Source of the DNA: Arthrobacter methylotrophus
GTDB lineage: Bacteria; Actinomycetota; Actinomycetes; Actinomycetales; Micrococcaceae
Direction: 5' to 3'
NCBI RefSeq assembly: GCF_039539965.1
Contig: NZ_BAABED010000001.1
Span: forward strand, 2,976,001 to 3,040,000
DNA length: 64,000 nt
Numbering within the stretch: the stretch's first letter is position 1; each line of letters starts with the position of its first letter. The position numbers and the translations under genes are program-made. Below, piece after piece: positions 1 to 8,709 of this stretch. Below the pieces are notes generated by a model, which was not told the origin of the DNA, did no database searches, and saw only the letters and a program-made list of their open reading frames with translations.

Positions 1-689
1 ACGTTTTCGAGGGTGATGTCGGCGTTTTGGACGGTCCGCAGCGAAATCTTGTTCTCGATCTTGCTGGCTTTGAATCCCGACACGCTCGTGTCCACCAGGA
101 AGCCCTTGACCTGGCTGTCTGCGAGGTCGCGAGCGAAAACCACTACCCAGTCAGAGAAGGTGGCATTGCCGATCCAGCGCTTGGCTCCATTGAGGATCCA
201 GTTGTCTCCTTCGCGGCGCGCAGTGGTCCGGGTCCCCCCTGCGACGTCCGAGCCTCCCAAGGGCTCGGTAAGTCCAAAGGCGCCGAGCTTCTTGAGGGCA
301 TAAATGTCCGGCAGCCAGGCGTCCTGTTGCTCTTGAGATGCCAATGACTCGATGCAACCAGTGAACAAGCCGTCGTGAACGCCCATGAACGTGGCAATGG
401 AGGCATCGGCGCGGGTTGCCTCAGCATGGACGAGGCCTGCGAACACATTGGAATAGCCTTGGCGCCTTACCGGGCTGACCAGATCGATCTCGGCCAGCTT
501 GGGGATCAGGTCCATAGGGAACTCCCCACGGTTCCAGCAATCCACCGCAATCGGCTTGACCTCACGGGAAAGGAAAGCCCGAATCTCGACCAGCCGGTCA
601 TGCTCCTTGCCCGTGAGCAGCTGCTCAAAGCCATAGAAGTCGCCATCGGCGTACGGGAGGTTCTCGAGGTCGATTCCTACCTTGGACAT
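1..689 (-). CDS. Acyl-CoA dehydrogenase, glutaryl-CoA dehydrogenase-like (5' part)
   Basis: The gene runs off the left edge, so only the first 229 codons are present. The translation begins MSKVGIDLENLPYADGDF and contains the acyl-CoA dehydrogenase signature LTEPLGGSD followed by an FAD-binding middle-domain segment (NGAKRWIGNATF). That spacing is typical of the N-terminal and middle domains of glutaryl-CoA dehydrogenase-type flavoproteins, which oxidise acyl-CoA thioesters in the cytoplasm and pass electrons to ETF. The catalytic base lies in the missing C-terminal part, so substrate cannot be judged. The ATG at 689 has a good AAAGGAG ribosome site about 5 bases upstream. A perfect inverted repeat lies 18 bases upstream of the start (707-722) and probably controls the gene. 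Confidence 0.85.
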   Translation of the reverse strand, partial: MSKVGIDLENLPYADGDFYGFEQLLTGKEHDRLVEIRAFLSREVKPIAVDCWNRGEFPMDLIPKLAEIDLVSPVRRQGYSNVFAGLVHAEATRADASIATFMGVHDGLFTGCIESLASQEQQDAWLPDIYALKKLGAFGLTEPLGGSDVAGGTRTTARREGDNWILNGAKRWIGNATFSDWVVVFARDLADSQVKGFLVDTSVSGFKASKIENKISLRTVQNADITLEN

Positions 690-706
690 GGCACTCCTTT
701 GCGTAA

Positions 707-722
707 GTTACTGGTGAGTAAC
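707..722. promoter_or_regulatory. Palindromic operator GTTACT-N4-AGTAAC
   Basis: The sequence GTTACTGGTGAGTAAC has perfect 6-bp arms around a 4-bp spacer. It lies just upstream of the acyl-CoA dehydrogenase start. The size and TTACTnnnnAGTAA shape fit a TetR-family operator. A near copy occurs at 55553-55568. Confidence 0.6.
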
Positions 723-926
723 ATACAGCAATGTCTGCCCTTCCCACAAGAAACCAGATGCACCCAGGAATGGCAGAGGGCATCCTGGGAAGTGCCATCG
801 TCCGCGGCTGAAACAACCCCCGTTAACCTCCGGGGTTCCGCGTGTTTGCCCTTTAGACGGCTCACTCCCAGCCCGCATCCGTAGCTTGGCAGGGACATCG
901 TTTCCCCAATCTAAGGACGATTTTCA

Positions 927-2039
927 ATGCCTGTTACACCCAACAAGCTCAAGCGCACCTCCGTGGTATTGGTGGGCGCGGCCTTTGCTGCCTCCACTCT
1001 TGCCTCCGTTGCCCTGCCGGCATCCGCTGTTGAGGAGAGCGAAGCACACGCCCCGGCCGCCGGATTCACTGTGAAGACGTTTTCCCCGGCCGGCGCTGAG
1101 TCAGCACCTGACGACATCACGCGCATGGGCGACTCCGTGTACGTCTCGTTCCAGAATGACGTTGGTCCCTTGGGCGAGGCCTCCGCAAACGGCGCCACAG
1201 CCAGCACCGTTCAGCAGTTCAGCCTCGACGGAAAGCCCGGCAAGTCCTGGCAAGTCACGGGCAAGGTTGATGGCCTTACGGCGGATCCGGAACACCACCG
1301 TCTTCTCCTCACCGCCAACGAGGATGGCAATTCGAGCTTCTCGACCCTCAGCCCGGACCAGGCGAAGCCGCTGACCACGTACACATATTCGGGCCTCACC
1401 CACGGTGGTGGCACCGACGCCGTATCTGTCGTGAACGGGAAGATCCTGGTCAGCGCTTCAGCGCCGGCTGATACTTCTGGCCCGGCCGCCTATTCCGTCG
1501 CGTTGGAAGGCACCACCGCCAAACTGACGCCCTTCTTCGGCGACAGCGCTACGGCTACCGCAGCCAATGGTCCCCAGGCTGGAAAGGCAACCACGCTTGG
1601 CCTCACGGACCCGGACTCCAACACCCAGGTTCCGGCGTCCGCTCCGCGGTTTAAGAACTCCTTCATGCTTGACGCGCAGGCGGACCAGCAGTTGATCTTC
1701 ACCTCCAACCCGGGCAGCGGAAAGCAGGCTCTCCAAGTCCTGTCGGTTGCCCAGCCGCTGGATGACACCGTGTTCGCTGCCCACTCCGACCAGACTCTCC
1801 TGGTCACGGACCCGAAGGACAACAAGGTCTTCTCCATCACTGGCCCGTTCAAGGCAGGCGAAGCCGTCTCAGCGGTAGTACCCGACGCAGGCCCGTCGTA
1901 TCTGGCAAACCTGGATCTGGGGACCGGCGCTCTCGCGGCGATCGAGGACCTTGCCTCCATCCAGCCCAAAGGCTTGATGTTCACCGGCGGTGACGAGGAC
2001 AAGCAGGATTCGCAGGACGGCAAGCGGGCCGGCCAGTAA
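927..2039 (+). CDS. Secreted protein of unknown function, possible beta-propeller
   Basis: This 370-residue protein has a clear signal peptide: positive start MPVTPNKLKRT, hydrophobic core VVLVGAAFAASTLASVALP, and a probable AXA cleavage after PASA. The mature part is rich in Ser, Thr, Gly and Asp. It has recurring short beta-strand/turn stretches such as GLTADPEHHRLLLTANEDG and DQTLLVTDPKDNKVFSITG, as seen in propeller-fold proteins. There are no cysteines in the mature part, no recognisable catalytic motif and no cell-wall anchor; the tail is charged and hydrophilic (DEDKQDSQDGKRAGQ). A TAAGGACGA ribosome site supports the ATG at 927. It is probably monocistronic. I do not recognise a specific family. 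Confidence 0.75.
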   Translation: MPVTPNKLKRTSVVLVGAAFAASTLASVALPASAVEESEAHAPAAGFTVKTFSPAGAESAPDDITRMGDSVYVSFQNDVGPLGEASANGATASTVQQFSLDGKPGKSWQVTGKVDGLTADPEHHRLLLTANEDGNSSFSTLSPDQAKPLTTYTYSGLTHGGGTDAVSVVNGKILVSASAPADTSGPAAYSVALEGTTAKLTPFFGDSATATAANGPQAGKATTLGLTDPDSNTQVPASAPRFKNSFMLDAQADQQLIFTSNPGSGKQALQVLSVAQPLDDTVFAAHSDQTLLVTDPKDNKVFSITGPFKAGEAVSAVVPDAGPSYLANLDLGTGALAAIEDLASIQPKGLMFTGGDEDKQDSQDGKRAGQ

Positions 2040-2136
2040 CGTCACGCCGCTCCGGCAGGGTCAACCTGAACTCACCGTGCGACCCGCCCCGTCGCCCCCC
2101 ATGGCGCGTTCGGCCGGGTAGGGTCACTATGGAGGG

Positions 2137-3009
2137 ATGAACGCTCCCAGCGCCGATAGTCCGGCGGAGGGTGGCTCCGCTGGCTTCGGGGCCGGCCTGC
2201 ACCCGTGGAGCCGTTATGTGGCCCTAGGGGATTCGTTCACGGAAGGGGTAGGCGACCCGGAACCGCGGAACCCGGGGGGTCTGCGGGGCTGGGCGGACCG
2301 GGTAGCGGAAGAACTGAGTGCCGGACACGAAGATTTCGCCTACGCGAACTTGGCGATCCGTGGACGGTTGCTCCACCAGATCCTCGATGAGCAGGTCGGC
2401 CCAGCCCTGGCACTGCAACCGGATCTGATCACTGTCAATGCCGGTGGCAATGACCTGATCTTCCACAGAAGCGATCCCGACAAACTTGCCGCCCGGATGG
2501 ACGCCGGCGTGGAACTCCTGGCCTCTACCGGCGCAACCGTTGTGTTGTTCGCCGGCCCGGACTGGGGCGCTACGCCGGTGTTGGGACGGACCCGCACCAA
2601 GGTCGCCATCTTCAACGAGAACTTGCGCACGATCGCCGCGCGCCACGATGCGGTCATCGCCGATCTCTGGGCGCTGCGCCAACTCACCCACCCACGAATG
2701 TGGGATCCGGACCGGCTGCATTTCTCCCCACTGGGCCAGCACACCATCGCCATCATGGTGCTCGATACCCTCAACGTTCCCCACACCTTGGAGCCGATGA
2801 CACCGAAAGACCTGGCCGGGCGCACCTGGCGCGAGGCAAGGGCCGATGACATTGTCTGGGCACGCGAGCACCTGTTCCCGTGGGTCCTGCAACGTATCAA
2901 GAAAGGGATCTCCGACGACGGGCGGCACGCAAAGCGGCCGGATCCAGGCCCTGTGTTTGGCACCTGGATGCCGCCCGGTACGTTCGTCGGAAACGATCCC
3001 GAAAGCTAA
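2137..3009 (+). CDS. SGNH/GDSL-type hydrolase (copy 1)
   Basis: A 290-residue cytoplasmic SGNH hydrolase with no signal peptide. Block I is GDSFTEG (nucleophile Ser), block III is AGGNDLIF, and block V is DPDRLHFSPLGQHT with the catalytic Asp-x-x-His arrangement. Such enzymes are esterases, lipases or deacetylases acting on small esters; the substrate here is unknown. It is collinear with the second SGNH hydrolase at 55607-56449, including HPW(S/T)RYVALGDSFTEG and the C-terminal TWREAR...VWARE stretch, so the two are paralogues. The ATG at 2137 follows TATGGAGGG, a good ribosome site at 8-bp spacing. Its left neighbour is the secreted protein on the same strand, about 100 bases away. Confidence 0.88.
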   Translation: MNAPSADSPAEGGSAGFGAGLHPWSRYVALGDSFTEGVGDPEPRNPGGLRGWADRVAEELSAGHEDFAYANLAIRGRLLHQILDEQVGPALALQPDLITVNAGGNDLIFHRSDPDKLAARMDAGVELLASTGATVVLFAGPDWGATPVLGRTRTKVAIFNENLRTIAARHDAVIADLWALRQLTHPRMWDPDRLHFSPLGQHTIAIMVLDTLNVPHTLEPMTPKDLAGRTWREARADDIVWAREHLFPWVLQRIKKGISDDGRHAKRPDPGPVFGTWMPPGTFVGNDPES

Positions 3010-3139
3010 TGGCGAGCTCTTCTGCGCGGCAAATCAACTTCCTCTCGCCGAAGAAGTCCTGTCATCTGCTTGACCTCAGGCGTAGTCTAAACAGAATTCA
3101 CTTTCGGGAAGGCCATGCAGGAAGGCGGTATTCACCAGC

Positions 3140-3460
3140 GTGAGCATCAAGGACGAATGGGACCGGCTCGATTCCGGAACCCGAACATGGCTACTTGAAA
3201 ATCCGGCATGCGTTGTCTTGCCGCCCGCCATGTCGGCCAAGTTCAGCAAGGGCGCGCACGGCGACATTGAGTGCGACCCGCGTGGTCAGGTTGTCGTCTC
3301 CCGGGACGACCACGATTTTATCCGCGAGAAAGCGGAGGCCGCGGGAACAATCCGTGTTCCCGCGGGCGAATATCGGTTCTTCGACACAGCGCCCTTACCT
3401 GTTATCAGGAAAGCCCCGCGTGGAATGCGCGCTGCAGCTTGGCCGGATAAAGCCCATTAA
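3140..3460 (+). CDS. Small hypothetical protein
   Basis: A 106-residue soluble protein starting at GTG 3140 behind GGAAGGCGG. The composition is mixed, with no transmembrane segment or signal peptide. The sequence opens SIKDEWDRLDSGTRTWLLENP and carries several Arg/Asp-rich stretches. I do not recognise the family and see no catalytic motif. It ends two bases before the stop codon of the convergent MFS transporter, so the two genes are packed tail to tail. Coding character is moderate, with clear GC bias at third positions. Confidence 0.6.
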   Translation: MSIKDEWDRLDSGTRTWLLENPACVVLPPAMSAKFSKGAHGDIECDPRGQVVVSRDDHDFIREKAEAAGTIRVPAGEYRFFDTAPLPVIRKAPRGMRAAAWPDKAH

Positions 3461-3462
3461 CA

Positions 3463-4734
3463 TCAGTTGCTGGCTTTTGCCGAGCCGCGTACCTTGCCAA
3501 TGAATACCTTCCGGATTTGGCTCCGGAAGGTCAGGCTCCTGCTCCGGCTGACCACAATCACCGAGCACAAGGCAGTCAGCAGGACGACCGTTCCGCCCAC
3601 TGCCACGGCCCAGCGCGCACCGAATTCAGTGCCGATCCACCCCATGAGAGGAGCCCCCACAGCAGTCCCGCCCTGCAAGACGGCCATATACAGCGCCAGC
3701 ACGCGTCCCCGGAATTGTGGCTCGGCCGAGAGTTGGATGCTCGTATTGCAGCTGTTCAGGAAAGTCATCGATCCGACGCCGACCGGAATCAGGGACACCG
3801 CGTAGAACCAGAACGACGGGGACGCACTGCCAACGAGGGTGAAGAAGCCCAAACAGATGGCCCCGCCCAGCAGGAAGCGCATCCGCGGGCCGGACCTTCG
3901 GGCTGCCAGCAACGCCCCGGCGAGCGTCCCTATCGCCATGACGGAGCCCAACAGGCCGAACTCCCCCGGGCCCATGCCGAACTCCGTGGTGGACATGAGC
4001 GCATTGGTCACCGGGAAGTTCATGCCGAAGGCTCCCAGAATCCCGACCATGCAAAGGATGAGTACGAGATCCGGGCGCCTGCTGACGTAGCCGAAGCCCT
4101 CGAGAACCGGATGTTTCCCGTTGCCTGCCGGCACCGCCGGGAACAGGGCGGACGGCCGAATGCGCCACAAGGACACGATGACAGCGGCGAAACTGGCCGC
4201 GTTGAGCAGGAAGACCGGTCCCGTGCCGATCCAGGCAATCAGCACCCCGGCAATGGCCGGTCCGGTGAGCCGGGCGGTATTGAAGGAGGCAGAGTTGAGT
4301 GCCACGGCGTTTGCAACATGTTCCTGCCCCACAAGCTCGGAGACAAAGGCCTGGCGTGCCGGCCCGTCAATGGCGCCGGTCACCCCAAGGCACAAAGCAG
4401 CCACATAGACCTGCCACAACTGCGCCGAGCCGGTCAGGACCAGAAGCCCAACCAGCAATCCACACAAACCCATGACCAACTGCGTGCACCGCAAGATCAC
4501 CAGCTTGCGGTATCGGTCCGCAAGCACACCCCCATACGGTCCGAGCAAAAGCATCGGGAGGAACTGCAGACCCGTCGTGACGCCGACCGCCGTACCGGAA
4601 TGATCGGTCAGGACCGTCAGCACCAGCCAATCCTGAGCGACCCGCTGCATCCACGTGCCGATGTTGGACACCAATGCCCCGGACGCCCACAAGCGGTAGT
4701 TGCGATTCTCCAAAGCCTGGAACATGGCGCTCAT
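3463..4734 (-). CDS. MFS transporter (enterobactin exporter-like / DUF894 type)
   Basis: A 423-residue integral membrane protein with about 12 hydrophobic segments. It has the MFS loop signature GVLADRYRKL between helices 2 and 3, and begins MFQALENRNYRLWASGALVSNIG, a start typical of the multidrug/siderophore exporter MFS_3 group. It probably exports a drug-like or other small molecule. Its ATG overlaps the stop of the upstream marR gene (4731-4734, ATGA), so translation is likely coupled and expression probably follows the MarR regulator. The substrate cannot be told from sequence. Confidence 0.88.
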   Translation of the reverse strand: MSAMFQALENRNYRLWASGALVSNIGTWMQRVAQDWLVLTVLTDHSGTAVGVTTGLQFLPMLLLGPYGGVLADRYRKLVILRCTQLVMGLCGLLVGLLVLTGSAQLWQVYVAALCLGVTGAIDGPARQAFVSELVGQEHVANAVALNSASFNTARLTGPAIAGVLIAWIGTGPVFLLNAASFAAVIVSLWRIRPSALFPAVPAGNGKHPVLEGFGYVSRRPDLVLILCMVGILGAFGMNFPVTNALMSTTEFGMGPGEFGLLGSVMAIGTLAGALLAARRSGPRMRFLLGGAICLGFFTLVGSASPSFWFYAVSLIPVGVGSMTFLNSCNTSIQLSAEPQFRGRVLALYMAVLQGGTAVGAPLMGWIGTEFGARWAVAVGGTVVLLTALCSVIVVSRSRSLTFRSQIRKVFIGKVRGSAKASN

Positions 4735-5189
4735 CGTGCACTCAACTCCTGCAGAATGTGCGCCGCTCGGCTCAGCGTCAGGCGCTCGTCCTCGCTGAGT
4801 CCCGCAACCCGCTGAGCCAGCCAGGCGGTCCGCTGGCTCCGGGCCTCCTCCAGGACTTCCTCGCCGGCCGAAGTGATCCGGATCTGGATCTGGCGGCCAT
4901 CCACGGGATCCGCCGAACGCGAAACAAATCCCTTGTCGGTCAGCGAATTGACGATCCGAGTCATCGACGGCGCCTGGACATGCTCCCGCTCCGCCAGCTG
5001 GCGGAGCGTCTGGGACCCGCTCCGAAGATGGGCCAGGACCGTGTACTGCCCCGGCGTCAGCACATCACCGCTGGCCTCGATCCGGAGCCGCCGGGATGTG
5101 CGCATCACGGCAGTCCGCAGCTCGATCGCTAGGACATCCGGGCGTATGCCTTCCCCGAGGTGAGTGGAATCCGCTTTGGCCTTGGTCAT
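4731..5189 (-). CDS. MarR-family transcriptional regulator
   Basis: A 152-residue winged-helix regulator. The helix-turn-helix and wing lie in TLRQLAEREHVQAPSMTRI...LTDKGFVSRSADPVDGR, where the D-x-R wing motif (DPVDGRQIQ) is characteristic of MarR proteins. N- and C-terminal helices would form the dimer interface. The ATG at 5189 has a GGGAGGA ribosome site. It is the first gene of a two-gene operon with the MFS exporter. The two abutting palindromes at 5219-5244, 30 bases upstream, are the obvious autoregulatory sites, so a ligand released from the exporter's substrate class probably induces both genes. Confidence 0.9.
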   Translation of the reverse strand: MTKAKADSTHLGEGIRPDVLAIELRTAVMRTSRRLRIEASGDVLTPGQYTVLAHLRSGSQTLRQLAEREHVQAPSMTRIVNSLTDKGFVSRSADPVDGRQIQIRITSAGEEVLEEARSQRTAWLAQRVAGLSEDERLTLSRAAHILQELSAR

Positions 5190-5218
5190 AGATCCTCCCT
5201 AGCCGCAAGACGCCATGG

Positions 5219-5244
5219 TTAGCGACGCTAATTAGCAATGCTAA
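5219..5244. promoter_or_regulatory. Two abutting MarR operators, TTAGC-N3-GCTAA
   Basis: TTAGCGACGCTAA (5219-5231) is followed without a gap by TTAGCAATGCTAA (5232-5244). Both are perfect 5-bp inverted repeats around three bases, the shape expected for MarR dimers. They lie directly upstream of the marR-MFS operon, over the likely promoter. Confidence 0.75.
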
Positions 5245-5476
5245 ACATATTCTAGTCTCTTCGTGAAAATCATGAAGATGGTTATGGAGGCCAAGACGGG
5301 TCGCCGACGGCCGAAGTGGCCCCAGCCCTGCCCTGATACCGGTACTCTCGAGAAGGTCGTGGGAAAGACTGGCCTGATCGCGGCCCCGAGGCGGAGCTCT
5401 GCCCGGTGACCCTGCCGTATTTGGTGCCAACCGCATCCTATTTCTGGCATACCAAGAGAGTGGAGGTATCTGATTT

Positions 5477-6373
5477 ATGTCTCGTAAGGTCGCATACCAA
5501 GGAGAACCGGGCGCAAATTCAAACATCGCCTGCATGCAGATGTTCCCGGATCTGGAATCGGTGCCTTGCCCCAGCTTCGAGGACACCTTGGACTTGGTCA
5601 AGAGTGGAGAAGCGGATCTCGCGATGATTCCGATTGAAAATTCAATCGCAGGACGGGTCGCGGACATCCATGTCCTTCTCCCGGAATCCGGACTCCACAT
5701 CATTGGTGAGCACTTCCTCCGCATCCGCTTCCACCTGTTGGGGATCCCCGGAAGCAAAATCGAACAGGCGCGTGAAGTTCACAGTCATGTGCACGCGCTG
5801 GGCCAGTGCCGAAAGCTGATTCGATCGATGGGGCTGAAACCCGTCGTGGCTGGCGACACCGCCGGTTCGGCGCGGGAGGTTCGCGATTGGAATGACCCTT
5901 CCAAGGTATCCCTGGCTCCTCCGCTCGCCGCGGACATCTACGGTCTTCAGGTGCTAGCGACAGACGTTGAGGACGACCCGAGTAACACGACCCGCTTCGT
6001 TGTCCTCTCGAAGGAACGCCGAGAACATTCCCCCGGAGAGAACCAGGGGCCGGTTATGACAAGTTTCCTCTTCCGGGTCAGAAACGTGCCTTCCGCCTTG
6101 TATAAAGCTCTGGGCGGCTTCGCTACGAACGGCGTGAACATGACGCGTCTTGAAAGCTACATGGTTGGAAATGAATTCGCCGCAACTACTTTCATGGCCG
6201 ACGTTGAGGGGTCTCCGAGCGATGATTCAGTACGCCTAGCGCTTGAGGAACTCGAATTCTTCACCGACGAGCTGAGAATGCTCGGCGTCTATCCCGCTTC
6301 ACCCTACCGGGCCAAGTCCCGCACCATTCCTGACGCCGGACGGACCAAGGGCAGTTCGGATTTCCTGTCCTGA
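5477..6373 (+). CDS. pheA: Prephenate dehydratase with ACT domain, alphaproteobacterial style
   Basis: A 298-residue protein converting prephenate to phenylpyruvate in phenylalanine synthesis. The prephenate dehydratase domain spans about residues 4-180 with the catalytic TTRF at 171-174. An ACT domain follows at about 193-275 and should bind phenylalanine; the usual ESRP motif is ESYM here (226-229). From memory of the family, VAYQGEPGANS, HSHVHALGQCR and GGFATNGVNMTRLESY resemble alphaproteobacterial PheA rather than the usual actinobacterial form (AYLGPEGTFT-type start). Base composition is visibly lower in GC than in the flanking genes. The ATG at 5477 is preceded by GTGGAGG at about 10-bp spacing. 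No other aromatic amino acid gene is adjacent. Transfer is likely but inferred. Confidence 0.88.
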   Translation: MSRKVAYQGEPGANSNIACMQMFPDLESVPCPSFEDTLDLVKSGEADLAMIPIENSIAGRVADIHVLLPESGLHIIGEHFLRIRFHLLGIPGSKIEQAREVHSHVHALGQCRKLIRSMGLKPVVAGDTAGSAREVRDWNDPSKVSLAPPLAADIYGLQVLATDVEDDPSNTTRFVVLSKERREHSPGENQGPVMTSFLFRVRNVPSALYKALGGFATNGVNMTRLESYMVGNEFAATTFMADVEGSPSDDSVRLALEELEFFTDELRMLGVYPASPYRAKSRTIPDAGRTKGSSDFLS

Positions 6374-6864
6374 AAAAGCCCCTGGGCGAACCGCCGCTGC
6401 CTTGCCGTGTCGCGAGATCGCGGCGAGCCTTTTGGACCGCCCGAATCTTCTGCGATCGTGTGGCTGACAGCAATCATCTAGAAGATTCTGACCCGTCCGG
6501 CTTCAAGTTGTCCAAGTGTGGGGCGCCGGCCCTTCAGCACGTCCATTGTGCCGCCTTCTTCGGTGTGCACAACCACGTGTTCCTGCACAAGCCCCGTGTG
6601 CCCGTATTTCAACCGAGTTCGAGGCTTCGTTGTCGACTATTCGAAGCATCCCGGTGGACAAGCGCACGGTCGAATCGATTTGCGGCGGAAACTGCCGAGC
6701 TCGCGGCGAGATCGGTGTAGAGTGCCGTCCGGTTCGGCGGCCTCGATGAGTTCCTCGAGCATAAGAACGCCACCGGCAAAACCTCTGGGCGAATCTTGCT
6801 CCGGGCCACCTGTGCGGGACTTTCGACTCTGGGCAGCACGGCAGGGCCGGAGTCCGATGTAACC
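6374..6864. other. Gene-poor stretch with a possible decayed ORF
   Basis: No intact gene is seen in these 490 bases. On the minus strand, 6478-6615 reads as an open segment ending in TAG with coding-like texture (short pieces LKYGHTGLVQEHVVV and GRRPTLGQLEAGR), but an upstream stop cuts it and I cannot assign it. It could be the relic of a lost gene. The promoter and leader of the ligase operon must lie in the right-hand part. Confidence 0.35.
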
Positions 6865-8709
6865 ATGACTGCAGGGACCGAACCATCCACCCGGTGGCCC
6901 ACGATTTCCAAGGACATCTCCGGTTTTCCTGTTCCGCCGAACCTGGTGGATTACGAGGCGGCGTGCGCCGGTTTCTCTTGGGATCAAGCCCGGCGCACCA
7001 TGACTGGGCTGCCGGGTGGACGGGGCATCAACATCGCCTACGAGACGGTGGACCGTCACGCCGCGGGTGAGCACGCCGGTCGCGAGGCACTTCGTTTCGT
7101 CCGTGCCGACGGCAGCACCCATTCCATCAGCTTCGCGGAGCTTGCGGGGCAGACCAACCGCTTCGCCGGCGTGCTGCGCAGCTTGGGAATCGGACGCGGG
7201 GAGCGCGTCTTCTCGCTGATCGGCAGAAGTCCGGCCCTTTACATAGCAGTGCTGGGCACATTCAAGAACGCCAGCGTTTTCTGTCCACTGTTCTCAGCGT
7301 TCGGCCCCGACCCGGTCCGTCAGCGGCTGCACTTGGGATCGGGCCGGGCTCTGGTCACGACGCGGCAGCTGTACCGCAGGAAGATCGCGCAGATTCGCGA
7401 CTCGCTCCCGCAACTAGGGCATGTCCTGCTAACCGACGCCGACGGCGACCCGGAACCGGGCACCCTTGACCTCGCCGCCCTGATGCGGGAAGCCGCGCCG
7501 GACGGGGAGATTGCCGCGACGCAGGCCGAGGATATGGCCTTGCTGCACTTCACGAGTGGCACGACAGGGACACCCAAAGGTGCCATCCACGTGCACGACG
7601 CCGTCACCGCTCACTATGCGACCGGCAGCTTTGCATTGGACCTGCATCCCGGAGATGTCTACTGGTGCACGGCCGATCCCGGTTGGGTCACCGGCACCTC
7701 TTATGGTGTGATCGCGCCGCTCTCGCACGGGGTGACGAGCATCGTGGACGAGGAGGAGATGGACGCGGACCGGTGGTACCGGATCCTCGCGGAACAGCGT
7801 GTGACTGTCTGGTACACGGCCCCTACGGCTCTGCGCATGCTGATGAAGGCCGGTGCGGAGCGCGCCGAGGGCCACGATTTGTCTGCCCTGCGCTTCGTCG
7901 CCAGCGTGGGCGAACCGCTCAACCCGGAGGTCGTGGTGTGGGGGCAGGAGGCCTTCGGCCAACCGGTGCACGACAACTGGTGGCAGACCGAAACGGGCGG
8001 GATCATGATTTCCAACTTCGCATCCACGGAGATCCGGCCCGGTTCAATGGGACGGCCACTGCCCGGCGTCGAAGCTGCCTTGGTGGAGCGCGATGACCAG
8101 GACGAGCCGGTTGTCCGCGATGGCGAGGCGGTGCTCGTGACGGAGCCTGACGCGGTGGGCGAACTGGCACTCCGGCCCGGCTGGCCTTCGATGTTCCGGG
8201 GATACCTGCACGAGGACGAGCGCTACCGCCGTTGTTTCGTAGGAGGCTGGTACCTCACCGGGGACCTCGCGAAACGGGACGCCGACGGGTACTACTGGTT
8301 TGTCGGGCGGGGCGACGACGTGATCAAGTCCTCGGGGCATCTGATCGGCCCGTTTGAAGTGGAAAGTTCCCTGATGGAGCACGAGGCCGTGGCTGAGGCG
8401 GGAGTAATCGGCGTCCCCGATCCGGTGGCCGGAGAGGTTGTCAAGGCCTTCGTGGAACTCCGTCATGGCTGGGAACCTTCCGAAGCCACGCGAATGGACA
8501 TCATTGGTTTCGCCCGCAAGCGACTGGGCCCGGCGGTGGCGCCGCGGTTGCTGGACTTCACTACCGCTCTGCCCAAGACTCGCAGCGGCAAGATCCTCCG
8601 ACGCCTGCTCAAAGCCCGCGAACTTGGCCTTCCTGAGGGCGACACCTCAACCATAGAGTCCTCTCCCGAAGCCTCTCCTCAGAAGGCCTCACTTGAGGAC
8701 CGGAAATGA
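6865..8709 (+). CDS. AMP-forming acyl-CoA ligase, acetyl-CoA synthetase-like
   Basis: A 614-residue adenylate-forming enzyme that would activate a carboxylic acid as acyl-AMP and then acyl-CoA. The P-loop is [11 protein letters not shown]. Further family motifs are TADPGWVTG, the A5 motif WWQTETGG, the A7/A8 region [23 protein letters not shown], and the C-terminal catalytic lysine motif [10 protein letters not shown]. The WWQTETGG and TGDL segments put it near AcsA, so acetate or a short-chain acid is the likely substrate. The ATG at 6865 is chosen because homology starts soon after; an in-frame start upstream at 6796 gives only low-complexity sequence. It is the first gene of a five-gene operon whose successive genes overlap (ATGA at 8706). 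Confidence 0.85.
   Translation: MTAGTEPSTRWPTISKDISGFPVPPNLVDYEAACAGFSWDQARRTMTGLPGGRGINIAYETVDRHAAGEHAGREALRFVRADGSTHSISFAELAGQTNRFAGVLRSLGIGRGERVFSLIGRSPALYIAVLGTFKNASVFCPLFSAFGPDPVRQRLHLGSGRALVTTRQLYRRKIAQIRDSLPQLGHVLLTDADGDPEPGTLDLAALMREAAPDGEIAATQAEDMALLHFTSGTTGTPKGAIHVHDAVTAHYATGSFALDLHPGDVYWCTADPGWVTGTSYGVIAPLSHGVTSIVDEEEMDADRWYRILAEQRVTVWYTAPTALRMLMKAGAERAEGHDLSALRFVASVGEPLNPEVVVWGQEAFGQPVHDNWWQTETGGIMISNFASTEIRPGSMGRPLPGVEAALVERDDQDEPVVRDGEAVLVTEPDAVGELALRPGWPSMFRGYLHEDERYRRCFVGGWYLTGDLAKRDADGYYWFVGRGDDVIKSSGHLIGPFEVESSLMEHEAVAEAGVIGVPDPVAGEVVKAFVELRHGWEPSEATRMDIIGFARKRLGPAVAPRLLDFTTALPKTRSGKILRRLLKARELGLPEGDTSTIESSPEASPQKASLEDRK

Noticed and set aside
3517..4815. A 432-codon plus-strand open frame
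   Set aside because: Antisense to the MFS exporter and marR; the composition is Gln/Arg/Pro-rich shadow.
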